Shown: positions 1-7,853 of the stretch, one piece after another
Layout: the number at the start of each line of letters is the position of its first letter
Numbering within the stretch: position 1 is the stretch's first letter
From: Alphaproteobacteria bacterium
GTDB taxonomy: Bacteria; Pseudomonadota; Alphaproteobacteria; Rhizobiales; Rhizobiaceae
Assembly (NCBI GenBank): GCA_018823835.1
Contig: JAHJHT010000013.1
Span: 434,001 to 498,000 of the forward strand
DNA: 64,000 bases
Reading direction: 5' to 3'
The notes under the pieces: model-generated
What the model saw: the letters and a program-made list of their open reading frames with translations, nothing else
Database searches by the model: none
What the model was told of the DNA's origin: nothing
Translations under genes and position numbers: made by a program

Positions 1-2
1 AC

Positions 3-1625
3 ATGATCGAGCCGCTCATCGCCAGACACCGGGGGCGCATCGTCAAGCTGATGGGCGACGGCCTGCTGGTCGAATTTTCCAGCCTGGTGGATGCCGTGCA
101 ATGCGCGATGGGCTGGCATCCGGGGGCCGCAGGCCATGCCGCCAACCAGGGCCCTGAAACCCATATCCGCTTCCGCATCGGCATCAACATCGGCGATGTG
201 CTGATCGAAGGCGACGACATTCACGGCGACGGCGTCAACATTGCTGCCAGGCTGGAAGGGCTGGCTGAACCCGGCGGCACCTGCATCTCCGCCGACGCCT
301 ACCGGCAGGTGCGCGGCAAGGTCGACATCTCCTTCGAAGACATGGGCGACCATGCGCTGAAGAACATTGCCGAACCCGTCAGGGTCTATCGGCTCTCCGG
401 CAGGCCGGGCGAAGATGCAGTTCCGGCGGAAGCCGAGGACGCTCCGGCCTATTCGGTGCATCAGTCAGTTGCGATCCTGCCCTTTGCCAACATGAGCGGC
501 GACCCGGAGCAGGAATATTTCGCCGACGGGATCACCGAAGACATCATCACCGACCTGGCCAAGCTGCCGGGCATGTTCGTCATCGCCCGGAATTCGTCGT
601 TCCGTTACAAGGGGAAAAATCCCGATATCCGGCAGGTATGCCGCGAACTTGGGGTCAAATTCGCGCTCGAAGGCAGCGTGCGCAAGGCCGGATCGCGGGT
701 GCGCATCACGGCACAGCTGATCGAAGGCGCGAAAGGCGGGCATGTCTGGGCGGAACGCTACGACAGGGAACTGGAAGACATCTTTGCGGTGCAGGACGAG
801 GTAACGCGCGAGATCGTGCGCGCACTCGAACTCAAGATGTCGCACGGCGAAACAACACGGCAGCGCGCCGATACCAGCAATGCGCTCGCCTATGATCTTG
901 TGCTGCAGGGACGCGAGCAGCGCCATCTGTTTTCCAAGGAGAGCAATCTGCGCGCGCGCCAGCTGTTCGAGCGCGCGATAGGGGTCGACCCCGACTATGC
1001 GGCGGCCCATGCGGGGCTGGCGCTTTGCGGTCTTCACGCCTGGCTACATGGCGCGCAGAAGGAACTGGAGAGCGCGTATGAAATCGCGAAGCACGCCAAG
1101 GCGCTTGACCCGTCTCTGCCAGTTGCCTGCGAGGCGCTGGGCAATGTGCTGTTGTTCATGGGGCGCCAGGACGAGGCGGTGGCCGAAGCCAGGCAGTGGG
1201 TCGAGCTAGAGCCCGGCAATGCCGACGCCTATGCCAACCTGGCCGGCGCGCTGTCAATTTCCGGCGAACCTGAGAAGATCAATGCCCTGATTGACAGGGC
1301 GATCAGCCTCAACCCCTTCTATCCCTTCTACTACACGCTCTACAAGGGAATGGCCTCGCTGCTGATGCATCGCTACGCGGAGGCTCTCGACTTGCTGAAA
1401 CGCAGCGCCGCCCGCAATCCCGAGGCCATGCATGCGCATCTGTTTCTTGCGGCATGCCTTGGCCTGTTGGGCGATGCGGCATCGGCCCGCGCCGCACTGG
1501 ACGAGGTCTTTCGTATCCATCCGGGGTTTTCGACAGGGTGGGTGAAGACCTATTTTCCCTACAAGCGTGCGGCCGACCTGGAACTGCTTGTCGGCGGACT
1601 GCGCCTTGCCGGACTCTCCGACTAG
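3..1625 (+). CDS. Class III adenylate/guanylate cyclase fused to TolB-like and TPR domains (5' partial)
   Basis: The gene enters from the left edge, so the first in-frame ATG at base 3 is probably internal and the N-terminal part of the cyclase domain is missing. Residues 1-135 are a class III nucleotide cyclase catalytic domain: KLMGDGLLVEF carries a metal-binding Asp, and GDGVNIAARLE carries the Asn and Arg that stabilise the transition state. Residues 155-280 resemble the TolB/FlgO N-terminal fold (SVAILPFANMSGDPEQEYFADG). Residues 300-520 are a run of tetratricopeptide repeats. This three-part layout is common in rhizobial cyclases of unknown trigger; the product is presumably cAMP (family knowledge). 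The TPR part probably binds a partner protein. No neighbour suggests an input signal. Confidence 0.88.
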   Translation: MIEPLIARHRGRIVKLMGDGLLVEFSSLVDAVQCAMGWHPGAAGHAANQGPETHIRFRIGINIGDVLIEGDDIHGDGVNIAARLEGLAEPGGTCISADAYRQVRGKVDISFEDMGDHALKNIAEPVRVYRLSGRPGEDAVPAEAEDAPAYSVHQSVAILPFANMSGDPEQEYFADGITEDIITDLAKLPGMFVIARNSSFRYKGKNPDIRQVCRELGVKFALEGSVRKAGSRVRITAQLIEGAKGGHVWAERYDRELEDIFAVQDEVTREIVRALELKMSHGETTRQRADTSNALAYDLVLQGREQRHLFSKESNLRARQLFERAIGVDPDYAAAHAGLALCGLHAWLHGAQKELESAYEIAKHAKALDPSLPVACEALGNVLLFMGRQDEAVAEARQWVELEPGNADAYANLAGALSISGEPEKINALIDRAISLNPFYPFYYTLYKGMASLLMHRYAEALDLLKRSAARNPEAMHAHLFLAACLGLLGDAASARAALDEVFRIHPGFSTGWVKTYFPYKRAADLELLVGGLRLAGLSD

Positions 1626-1670
1626 GCCGACTGCCAAACCGGCGATGTCAGCGCTAAACCCGTGCAGACC

Positions 1671-1976
1671 TCACTTGATGTAGCTGTTGCCTGAGGGGCG
1701 GATCTGGCCGTTCGGCTGCAGGATTGGCACGTCCAGCCTTGGCTGCGATGCGCCGACGGTGGCACGGTCCCGGTCGCGCAAGTTCTGCTGCTGCAGTTGA
1801 AAGGCCGCGCGGCCCTGTTCGTCGCGCAAGGCCTGCAGTTCGGCTGCCGTGAGACCTCGCAGAGCCGCCTCGTTTTCCGCGGCCGGGTCTGCTAGAGCCG
1901 TCGTCGCCGTGGCGGCGAGGGCAAGGGCGAGGCCTAGAAGCCCGGCCATCGCCGGTCTCTTGCTGAACAGGGACAT
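1671..1976 (-). CDS. Small secreted protein of unknown function
   Basis: The product is 101 residues. It starts with a short basic stretch and a hydrophobic segment (residues 10-28, rich in Leu and Ala) ending in ALADP, a plausible signal peptidase I site near residue 30. The mature part is about 70 residues, polar and Gln-rich (FQLQQQNLRDRDRA), probably helical, with no cysteines. The start is supported by AAGGAA about nine bases upstream. I do not recognise the family. It sits alone between the convergent cyclase gene and the MFS gene. It is probably periplasmic. Confidence 0.6.
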   Translation of the reverse strand: MSLFSKRPAMAGLLGLALALAATATTALADPAAENEAALRGLTAAELQALRDEQGRAAFQLQQQNLRDRDRATVGASQPRLDVPILQPNGQIRPSGNSYIK

Positions 1977-2095
1977 CGCAGCGGTTCCTTTGTCCTTTAG
2001 CTAGTTGGCCGCCGCGCATCCGCAAGTTGCCTGCCGAGAAACATTCGTCAGCTGTTGTGAAACCGCATGCCGATGGGTGACAGGAAGCCAGGGGG

Positions 2096-3364
2096 TCAGG
2101 CGGGCTCCTGTAGCTTGCTGCCGTCCGTGGCTTCCTCGGTGCGGGCGTCCATGGAGAGCGTCTCCGGTGTCGATGCGGGCAGGGGCGGCACGACCCGGAA
2201 GTCTGTCTTGTCGTCCGGGTGCATTGTCGCCTTTTGGAGCGACCGCCACAGGGCATAGAGTCCGTAGATCGCATAGATCAGACCCATGGCGACGAAGAAT
2301 CCCTTGGGGCCGAGACTGTCCATCAGCCGGCCGCCCAGCTGCGGGCCGACCATGTTGCCGACGCCGTAGACGATCAGCAGGCCGCCCGAAACCTGCACGA
2401 ATTCATGGGCTTCCGCCTGGTCGTTGGCGTGCGCGACGTTGAGCGCGTAGATGGTGAACAGCACCGAACCGAGCGCGAACATGCCGAGCAGGATGGCGTA
2501 GGTGCTGGTCGGGGCGAAGACAACCATTGCGGTTGACACGGCGACGCCGATTGCGCCGGCCAGCGCCATGACGTAGCGCCTGTCGATCCGGTCAGACAGC
2601 CTGCCGAACGGCACCTGGAAGGCCATGCCGCCGATCATCGCGGCGGTCAGCATCGTGGCAATGCCGGTCTGCGACAGACCGACTGCCTGGCCGTATAGCG
2701 GGCCGAAATAGACCCAGTTGCCGAAGATGATGCCGGCGAGGAAGGAGCCGACGACAGCGGCCGGCGAACGTCGGAACAGCGCGCGGGCGTCGACCTTGAC
2801 CTGGGTCAGCGGCTGCGGTGCCGGCGCAACCGACAGCGCCACCGGCAGCAGGGCGGCGCCGAAGGCGAGCGCGCCGACCATGAACAGCCGGTCGGACATG
2901 ATGTCGCCGAGCGGCAGGATGAACTGGCCGGCCGCCACGCCGGACATGGAAACGATCATGTAGGAGGCGAATACCGTGCCGCGGTTTGCGTTGCTGACGC
3001 GCTCGTTGAGCCAACTCTCGATGATCATGTAGCCGCCGACCAGTGTCAGGCCGCCCATGACGCGGAACAGCGCCCAGGCTATCGGATTGGGCACCAACGC
3101 GTGCAGCAGCAGCGAGGCTGCAAGAATGGTCTGCAGCACGGCGAAGATACGGATATGGCCGACGCGACGCACGAAGAGCGGCGTCAGCAGGCAGCCGGCG
3201 GTGAAGGCGATGGCGTAGCAGGTGCCCATCCAGGCGATTGCCGTGGACGACCAGCCCTCGGCGGAGGCGCGCAGAGGAATCAGCACGTTGCCGAGACCGG
3301 TGCCGACCATCATCAGGAACGTGCCCGAAAACAGGGCGACGAAGGGGCGAATCTCTTTCCACAT
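2096..3364 (-). CDS. Major facilitator superfamily transporter
   Basis: The product is about 422 residues with roughly 12 hydrophobic segments in two six-helix halves. The loop between helices 8 and 9 carries the MFS motif GRLSDRIDRR. The short hydrophilic C-terminus (last 50 residues, acidic and Thr-rich) is cytoplasmic. The substrate cannot be read from the sequence. ATG at 3364 has a GGGG stretch nine bases upstream; a GTG at 3373 would add three residues. No regulator or enzyme gene is adjacent, so the role remains open (drug or metabolite export). Confidence 0.85.
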   Translation of the reverse strand: MWKEIRPFVALFSGTFLMMVGTGLGNVLIPLRASAEGWSSTAIAWMGTCYAIAFTAGCLLTPLFVRRVGHIRIFAVLQTILAASLLLHALVPNPIAWALFRVMGGLTLVGGYMIIESWLNERVSNANRGTVFASYMIVSMSGVAAGQFILPLGDIMSDRLFMVGALAFGAALLPVALSVAPAPQPLTQVKVDARALFRRSPAAVVGSFLAGIIFGNWVYFGPLYGQAVGLSQTGIATMLTAAMIGGMAFQVPFGRLSDRIDRRYVMALAGAIGVAVSTAMVVFAPTSTYAILLGMFALGSVLFTIYALNVAHANDQAEAHEFVQVSGGLLIVYGVGNMVGPQLGGRLMDSLGPKGFFVAMGLIYAIYGLYALWRSLQKATMHPDDKTDFRVVPPLPASTPETLSMDARTEEATDGSKLQEPA

Positions 3365-3482
3365 GGCGGGCACCCCGGATGATCTGGTGCCAGACTACCC
3401 CGGCCGGGGAGCCATGTATTTCGCGAAAGCGGCGCATTGCGGACGCAATTTCGCTATTGCAGCATTCATTGCGCCGCCGGCT

Positions 3483-3501
3483 GGCAGGCTAGGAGCCTGC
3501 C
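3483..3501. repeat. Short inverted repeat (8-bp stem, 3-nt loop)
   Basis: GGCAGGCT and AGCCTGCC are separated by AGG, a perfect hairpin just downstream of the 128-aa gene that ends at 3512. No T tract follows on either strand. It may stabilise or weakly terminate the upstream transcript; it is not a canonical intrinsic terminator. Confidence 0.4.
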
Positions 3502-3511
3502 GCCTACTGCA

Positions 3512-3898
3512 CTAGGGCTTTTCGACCCGCGCCACCTGGTAGGTGTGCTCGCTACCGGCGTTCTTCACCGAGACGTACTCGCCGATGACGAAGCGCTCGT
3601 CGGCAAAACGGAAGCCGATCTCGTCGTCGTCCGTGCCTTCCTCGTAGTCGAAGTACCATTGTCCGCCGGGCTTGCGGCGCAGTTTTCCAATACGGTCGTT
3701 CTCATCCGGGCCGAAGCGGCGCACGCGGCAGACTTCCTGATGGCTCTTCCACTCCTCGGGGATCAGGTGGCCGTCCTTGTCGAGTGGCACCAGAAGATCG
3801 TAGCCGGCCTCGCGTGCGCCGGAGGGGTGATCCTTGTCGCGCGCCAGCACCAGACGCACGCTGCGGAAGTTCGGGGTAAGGTCGGCAAGTGTTGTCAT
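3512..3898 (-). CDS. Conserved-looking 128-aa soluble protein behind a FixK-type site
   Basis: The start at 3898 is set by GGAGG five bases before the ATG; a longer reading to 4036 has no ribosome-binding site and would run into the preceding gene. The 128-residue product is highly charged and has no signal peptide or membrane segment. It contains one cysteine (EVCRVRRFGPDE) and an acidic EEGTDDDEIGF stretch, and looks like a small mostly beta protein. I do not recognise a named family. The imperfect FixK-type site at 3947-3960 lies 55 bases upstream, and the gene follows trxC and the MgtC-like gene on the same strand. A role in the low-oxygen response is inferred only from that context. Confidence 0.75.
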   Translation of the reverse strand: MTTLADLTPNFRSVRLVLARDKDHPSGAREAGYDLLVPLDKDGHLIPEEWKSHQEVCRVRRFGPDENDRIGKLRRKPGGQWYFDYEEGTDDDEIGFRFADERFVIGEYVSVKNAGSEHTYQVARVEKP

Positions 3899-3946
3899 GT
3901 TTCCTCCATTCAGGGTCGTTGATAGGGGAACGTCGCAACCGGTGCC

Positions 3947-3960
3947 TTGATCCGCGTCAA
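3947..3960. promoter_or_regulatory. FixK/FNR-type site TTGATCCGCGTCAA
   Basis: This matches TTGAT-N4-ATCAA with one change (GTCAA). It overlaps the 3' end of the MgtC-like gene and is centred 55 bases before the 128-aa gene. At the usual -41.5 position, transcription would start near 3912. The regulator would be the FixK-like protein at 28636-29289. Confidence 0.6.
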
Positions 3961-5222
3961 GGCAGCGGCGCAAGAGTTGGCAGGAGGGCGTGTACGGCAT
4001 AACCGGCGGCAATTGCCGCCGCCGTGGCAGCCGCAAGTGGCATACTGTACCTCAGCGGTCCCACCACGATGGCCAGGAAAAGGCGGCCTAGCGCGTTGGC
4101 GGCGAGCGCGGCCAGTACCAGCGTTGACGCCATACCGGTCTCTATCACCTGCCCGACGAGGCGAAGTGTGCTGAGTACCGCGACGTCGACGTCGAAAAGG
4201 CCCGAAACCGTGGAGGTCGCCAGCAGTCCGCTGCTGCCCAGGCGGCCTGCGAGGGCCGCACTCGTGGCCGCAACTACCGTGAAGAGCAGGGCAAAGGCAA
4301 ATAGCGGCATCAGTTCGAACGGGTTGCGTGCCGTGGTTTCGCCGCTGTCGAGGTTGCCCGATCGCCGCAGGAGCAGGGCGCCGACCGCCGCGAAGCAGGC
4401 AAGCGCGGCAAGGGCCGGCAGGACCATGCCTGGGATCACGCTGGGGGCGACCACCGTCACAACCGTGCAGACGCGCAGGATCGAGACCGCCGCGGCGATC
4501 GCGCCAGCGCCGGCCAGAGGCATGGGATTGGCGCCGGTCTTGGCGGTACGGCCGAGCGAGACGGTCACCGCCGTCGAAGAGACCACCGCGCCTGCCATTG
4601 CCGCGACCAGCAGGCCGCGCGTGCGGCCAAGCATGCGAACGGCAACGTAGCCAAGGAAGGAGATGGCCGCCGTCAGCACGGTGAAGAACCAAATCTGCTG
4701 CGGGTTGACGCCACCCCAGGGATCGACGTTGCGGTCGGGCAGGAGCGGCAGGATCACTGCCGTCATGACGGCCAGCACCAGTGCGGAGCGCAGTTCGATC
4801 CAAGTCAGGCGCTTGAGCAGGCTGTGCAGCACCTCTCTGCTCGCCAGAACGCCGGCGAGTGCCGCCGCGCCGGCGCCTGCCGCGCGATAATCGCCGGCGA
4901 CGGCAAGCGCGCCCAACGCAAAGACGGCGAGTGCCGCGACCACGGCCGTGACGCTGAAGTCGTCGTCGCGCGACGCCTCGCGCGCCTTGTACCATGCGAA
5001 GATCGCGCCGAAGACCAAGAGGCCCGCTACCAGGACCATCTGGCTGCCGACAGCCTCCGACAGCGCCGCAACGATGCCGCCGAGCAGGCCCGATATGCCA
5101 TAGGTGCGAATGCCGGCGGTGCGGCTGCGGTCGGGTGCGTCGCGCTCGCGCCAGCCGCGCTCCAGCCCGACGAGCAGGCCGATGGCGAGGGCCAGGCCGA
5201 GGCGGGCAATCAGCGGGTCCAT
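3957..5222 (-). CDS. MgtC/SapB-DUF4010 family membrane protein
   Basis: The product is 421 residues and almost entirely hydrophobic, with about 12 predicted membrane segments. The first 130 residues match the MgtC/SapB type (GLLVGLERGWRERD, then GIRTYGISGLLGG). The rest corresponds to DUF4010, which is usually fused to it at this total length. The function of the long form is not established; the short MgtC proteins affect magnesium limitation and ATP synthase activity. The ATG at 5222 lies 11 bases after the trxC stop, so co-transcription with trxC is likely. Its place beside a metal P-type ATPase fits an ion-homeostasis role (inference). Confidence 0.8.
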   Translation of the reverse strand: MDPLIARLGLALAIGLLVGLERGWRERDAPDRSRTAGIRTYGISGLLGGIVAALSEAVGSQMVLVAGLLVFGAIFAWYKAREASRDDDFSVTAVVAALAVFALGALAVAGDYRAAGAGAAALAGVLASREVLHSLLKRLTWIELRSALVLAVMTAVILPLLPDRNVDPWGGVNPQQIWFFTVLTAAISFLGYVAVRMLGRTRGLLVAAMAGAVVSSTAVTVSLGRTAKTGANPMPLAGAGAIAAAVSILRVCTVVTVVAPSVIPGMVLPALAALACFAAVGALLLRRSGNLDSGETTARNPFELMPLFAFALLFTVVAATSAALAGRLGSSGLLATSTVSGLFDVDVAVLSTLRLVGQVIETGMASTLVLAALAANALGRLFLAIVVGPLRYSMPLAAATAAAIAAGYAVHALLPTLAPLP

Positions 5223-5233
5223 GCCGGCGCCGG

Positions 5234-5677
5234 TCAGGCCGTCGCGGGCAGCTTGCCGCGTACCCAGCTGACGATCTGGCTTGCCGACATGGCGCCGGAG
5301 GTGCGCGCGACCTCGCGGCCGGCATGGAAGAGAATCATCGTCGGGATGCCGCGGATGCCCAGCCGTTCCGAGATGGCGGGGTTCTTGTCGCTGTCGAGCT
5401 TTAGCAGCATGACGTCCGGCTCGAGTTCGGCAGCTGCCGCCTTGTAGGCAGGGGCCATGGACAGGCAGGGCCCGCACCACGGCGCCCAGATGTCGACCAG
5501 CACCGGTAGCGTGCTGCGCTTGACATGGCGGTCGAAGGTCGCTGCGTCGACATCGTGCGGATGCCCGCCAAACAGCCTTTCGCTGCATTTGCCACACTTG
5601 GCGGCGCTCGCGTCACGCTTTTCCGGCAGGCGGTTGATGCCGCCGCACGAACTGCACACAACCATCCTGTCACTCAT
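5234..5677 (-). CDS. trxC: Thioredoxin 2 (TrxC)
   Basis: The product is 147 residues. The N-terminus has two CxxC pairs (CSSC at residues 8-11 and CGKC near 28-31) that form the zinc-binding extension typical of TrxC. The thioredoxin domain follows with the active site WAPWCGPC and the cis-proline in GIPTM. It reduces protein disulfides in the cytoplasm and resists oxidative stress. The gene lies between a metal ATPase (63 bases upstream) and the MgtC-like gene (11 bases downstream). A TTGAT half-site with a poor second arm at about 5731-5740 is too weak to call. Confidence 0.93.
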   Translation of the reverse strand: MSDRMVVCSSCGGINRLPEKRDASAAKCGKCSERLFGGHPHDVDAATFDRHVKRSTLPVLVDIWAPWCGPCLSMAPAYKAAAAELEPDVMLLKLDSDKNPAISERLGIRGIPTMILFHAGREVARTSGAMSASQIVSWVRGKLPATA

Positions 5678-5740
5678 CTGGCTACCTCCACGTCGAACAT
5701 TCTGACCGCCTCATGCGGCTACCCCTGGCAGGGGCGCGGA

Positions 5741-7648
5741 TCAAGTCGGCTGCTTTCGGTTCCGCACGTCCGCCTTGCGCCGACCGGCCGGCGACAGCCA
5801 GTCGGGGAAAGTGCCGTCGCCAAGCGCGCGCAATGCGTTGACGATGACGGCCACGTCGATGACTTCCTGCAGCAGCGCACCGGCGACAGGGGTGATCATG
5901 CCGAAGGCGGCAAATACCATCGCGATGCCAGACAGGACGAGACCCGCCACGACGCTCTGGTTGGCGATCGCCTTGGCGCGCCTTGCGATGCGCACGGCGT
6001 CGGCCACCGGCTGCAGCCGGTTGGCCAGCACGATCACGTCGGCCGCTTCGCTAGAGGCGGTGGCGCCGCGCGCCCCCATCGCCACGCCGACGGTAGCAGT
6101 GGCCAGCGCCGGTGCGTCGTTGATGCCGTCGCCGACCATCAGGGTGGGCGCTGCGGCGTTCTCGGCGCGCACGGTAGCAACCTTGTCGGCCGGGCTGGCC
6201 TCGGCCACGACCTCGTCGATGTCGAGTGCGGCGGCAATGCGCTCCGCCGCGGTGCGGCCATCGCCGGTCAGCATGACGAAACGGGAAATGCCGCCCGCCC
6301 GCAAATCGGCAAGCGCGCTCACGGCGTCCGCCCTCAGGGAATCGCCGAGCGTGAAGATCGCCGCCAGGGAGCCATCGAGCGACAGATAGACCCTGAGCAC
6401 CGGCTGGCCGTGATAGCGCCGCTCGCCCGGTTCGGCCCAGAGCGGCAAGGGCTTGTCGCCGAGTACCAGCGAGCGCGAGCCGGCCTGCACGGCGGCGCCC
6501 TCGACCGTGCCCTCCAGCCCCGCGCCGCGATGCTCGCGCACGCCGGAAGGCGGTGCGAGCGTAAGGTGGCGTTTGCGCGCAGCCAGGGTCACCGCCTCCG
6601 CCAGAATGTGCTGCGAAGCCTGTTCGAGCGAGGCAAACAGGCGCAACAGCACTTCCGGGTCGCGCCCCGGCGCTACGTCGGTGTCGATCAGGTCGGCGCC
6701 GCCATGGGTCAGCGTGCCCGTCTTGTCGAAGACAGCGGTGCGCGCGTCGGCAAGCGCCTCGAGTGCTGCGCTGCCCTTCATCAGGATGCCGCCGCGCGCC
6801 GCGCGCGCAACGCCGCCGATGAAGGCGACGGGTGCTGCCAGGATCAGCGGGCAGGGCGTCGCCACCACCAGCACGGCAAGCGCGCGGATCGGGTCGCCCG
6901 ACACATACCAGGCCAGTCCCGCAACGAGCAGCGTGGCCGGCAGCATCACCATGGCGAAGCGATCGGCCATGCGGATGAACGGCGCCTTGGCCGTCTGCGC
7001 GGCGGCGACCATGTTGACGATCACGGCGTAGGTGCTGTTTTCGGCCAGCGCCGTGGCCTGCATGCTGAACGCCTCGCCGGCATTGATGGTACCGCTGCGC
7101 AGCGCGTCGCCGGCCATCAGGCGCTCGGGCAGGGGTTCGCCCGTCACCGCCGATTCGTCGAGCGAGGCGGAGGCTTCCAGCAGCTTGCCGTCGACCGGCA
7201 CCAGTTCGCCGGCGCGCACCAGCAGTTCGTCGCCGACGCGCACCGCGCCGACGTCGATGGTTTCCTGAGACCCGTCGATACGGCGGTGCGCGACGCGCGG
7301 CGAACGGTCCGTCAGCGCGGTCAGGTCACGCTCGGCGCGGCCGCGGGCATAATCCTCCAGCACCGTGCCGCCGGCATACATGATGGCCACGACCACGGCG
7401 GCGAGCGGCTGGCCGAGCAGGAGCGCCGCCGTCATCGACACCAGCGCGATGGCGTCGACGCCCACCCGGCCGGCCCAGAACTCGCGCAGGATGGATATGG
7501 CAAGGGCGAGAAGGACGGGCAGCGTGGCGATCGTCCACACGACCCCCGATCCGGTGGCGATTGGCGCGACATGGCGCAGGGCAAGTCCAAGCACGAGGCC
7601 GATGACGGCGATGCCGAGCAACAGTCTTCTCAGCGTCGTTTCATTCAC
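5741..7648 (-). CDS. P1B-type heavy-metal P-type ATPase without HMA domain
   Basis: The start is a GTG at 7648 with GGAG six bases upstream, giving 635 residues. There is no N-terminal metal-binding (HMA) domain. Visible elements are the actuator loop TGE (169-171), the membrane metal motif TPCP (264-267), the phosphorylation site DKTGT (309-313) and the hinge GDGINDAP. The nucleotide-domain His-Pro pair of P1B ATPases reads QHI here (346-348). The TPC motif, rather than CPC or SPC, leaves the metal uncertain. It would export or import a transition metal across the inner membrane. It heads a same-strand group with trxC and the MgtC-like gene and is divergent from the acyl-CoA synthetase fusion. 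Confidence 0.9.
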   Translation of the reverse strand: MNETTLRRLLLGIAVIGLVLGLALRHVAPIATGSGVVWTIATLPVLLALAISILREFWAGRVGVDAIALVSMTAALLLGQPLAAVVVAIMYAGGTVLEDYARGRAERDLTALTDRSPRVAHRRIDGSQETIDVGAVRVGDELLVRAGELVPVDGKLLEASASLDESAVTGEPLPERLMAGDALRSGTINAGEAFSMQATALAENSTYAVIVNMVAAAQTAKAPFIRMADRFAMVMLPATLLVAGLAWYVSGDPIRALAVLVVATPCPLILAAPVAFIGGVARAARGGILMKGSAALEALADARTAVFDKTGTLTHGGADLIDTDVAPGRDPEVLLRLFASLEQASQHILAEAVTLAARKRHLTLAPPSGVREHRGAGLEGTVEGAAVQAGSRSLVLGDKPLPLWAEPGERRYHGQPVLRVYLSLDGSLAAIFTLGDSLRADAVSALADLRAGGISRFVMLTGDGRTAAERIAAALDIDEVVAEASPADKVATVRAENAAAPTLMVGDGINDAPALATATVGVAMGARGATASSEAADVIVLANRLQPVADAVRIARRAKAIANQSVVAGLVLSGIAMVFAAFGMITPVAGALLQEVIDVAVIVNALRALGDGTFPDWLSPAGRRKADVRNRKQPT

Positions 7649-7782
7649 CGTCAGCTCCGTCCCAGAGTCGATGCGTTGACCCTTCAGGCCTCGGCGGCGC
7701 CGCCTCCAAGACCACGCCATGCGCGGTTTGCGTGCTGCCCGTCCTTCCAGTGCGAAACTAGCCGCGACAGCTGCCTGCCACT

Positions 7783-7796
7783 TTGATTCAGCGCAA
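7783..7796. promoter_or_regulatory. Imperfect FixK/FNR-type site TTGATTCAGCGCAA
   Basis: One arm is perfect (TTGAT) and the other reads CGCAA, a pattern also seen in reverse at 27774. The centre is 64 bases before the TTG start of the acyl-CoA synthetase fusion, which would place transcription near 7831. It is 141 bases before the metal ATPase start. Support is moderate and depends on the shared TTGCG-N4-ATCAA form. Confidence 0.45.
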
Positions 7797-7853
7797 GGGC
7801 AGGGCAGGATCGGCATGGGACGACTTTTTGGCGAGCGAAGCGGAGGAAGCGCC

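Noticed and set aside
3910..5325. 471-codon minus-strand frame overlapping the MgtC-like gene
   Set aside because: It is the same strand but another frame; its product is Arg/Pro/Gly-rich without membrane segments, while the chosen frame encodes a clear membrane protein.
5731..5744. TTGATCCGCG-like half-site upstream of trxC
   Set aside because: Only one arm matches the FixK-type form; the other reads GCCCC.
5525..7786. 753-codon open frame on the plus strand across the metal ATPase region
   Set aside because: It is antisense to the P1B ATPase and trxC genes, which have full family motifs; its translation is His/Arg/Gly-rich with no domain, as expected from GC-rich shadow frames.
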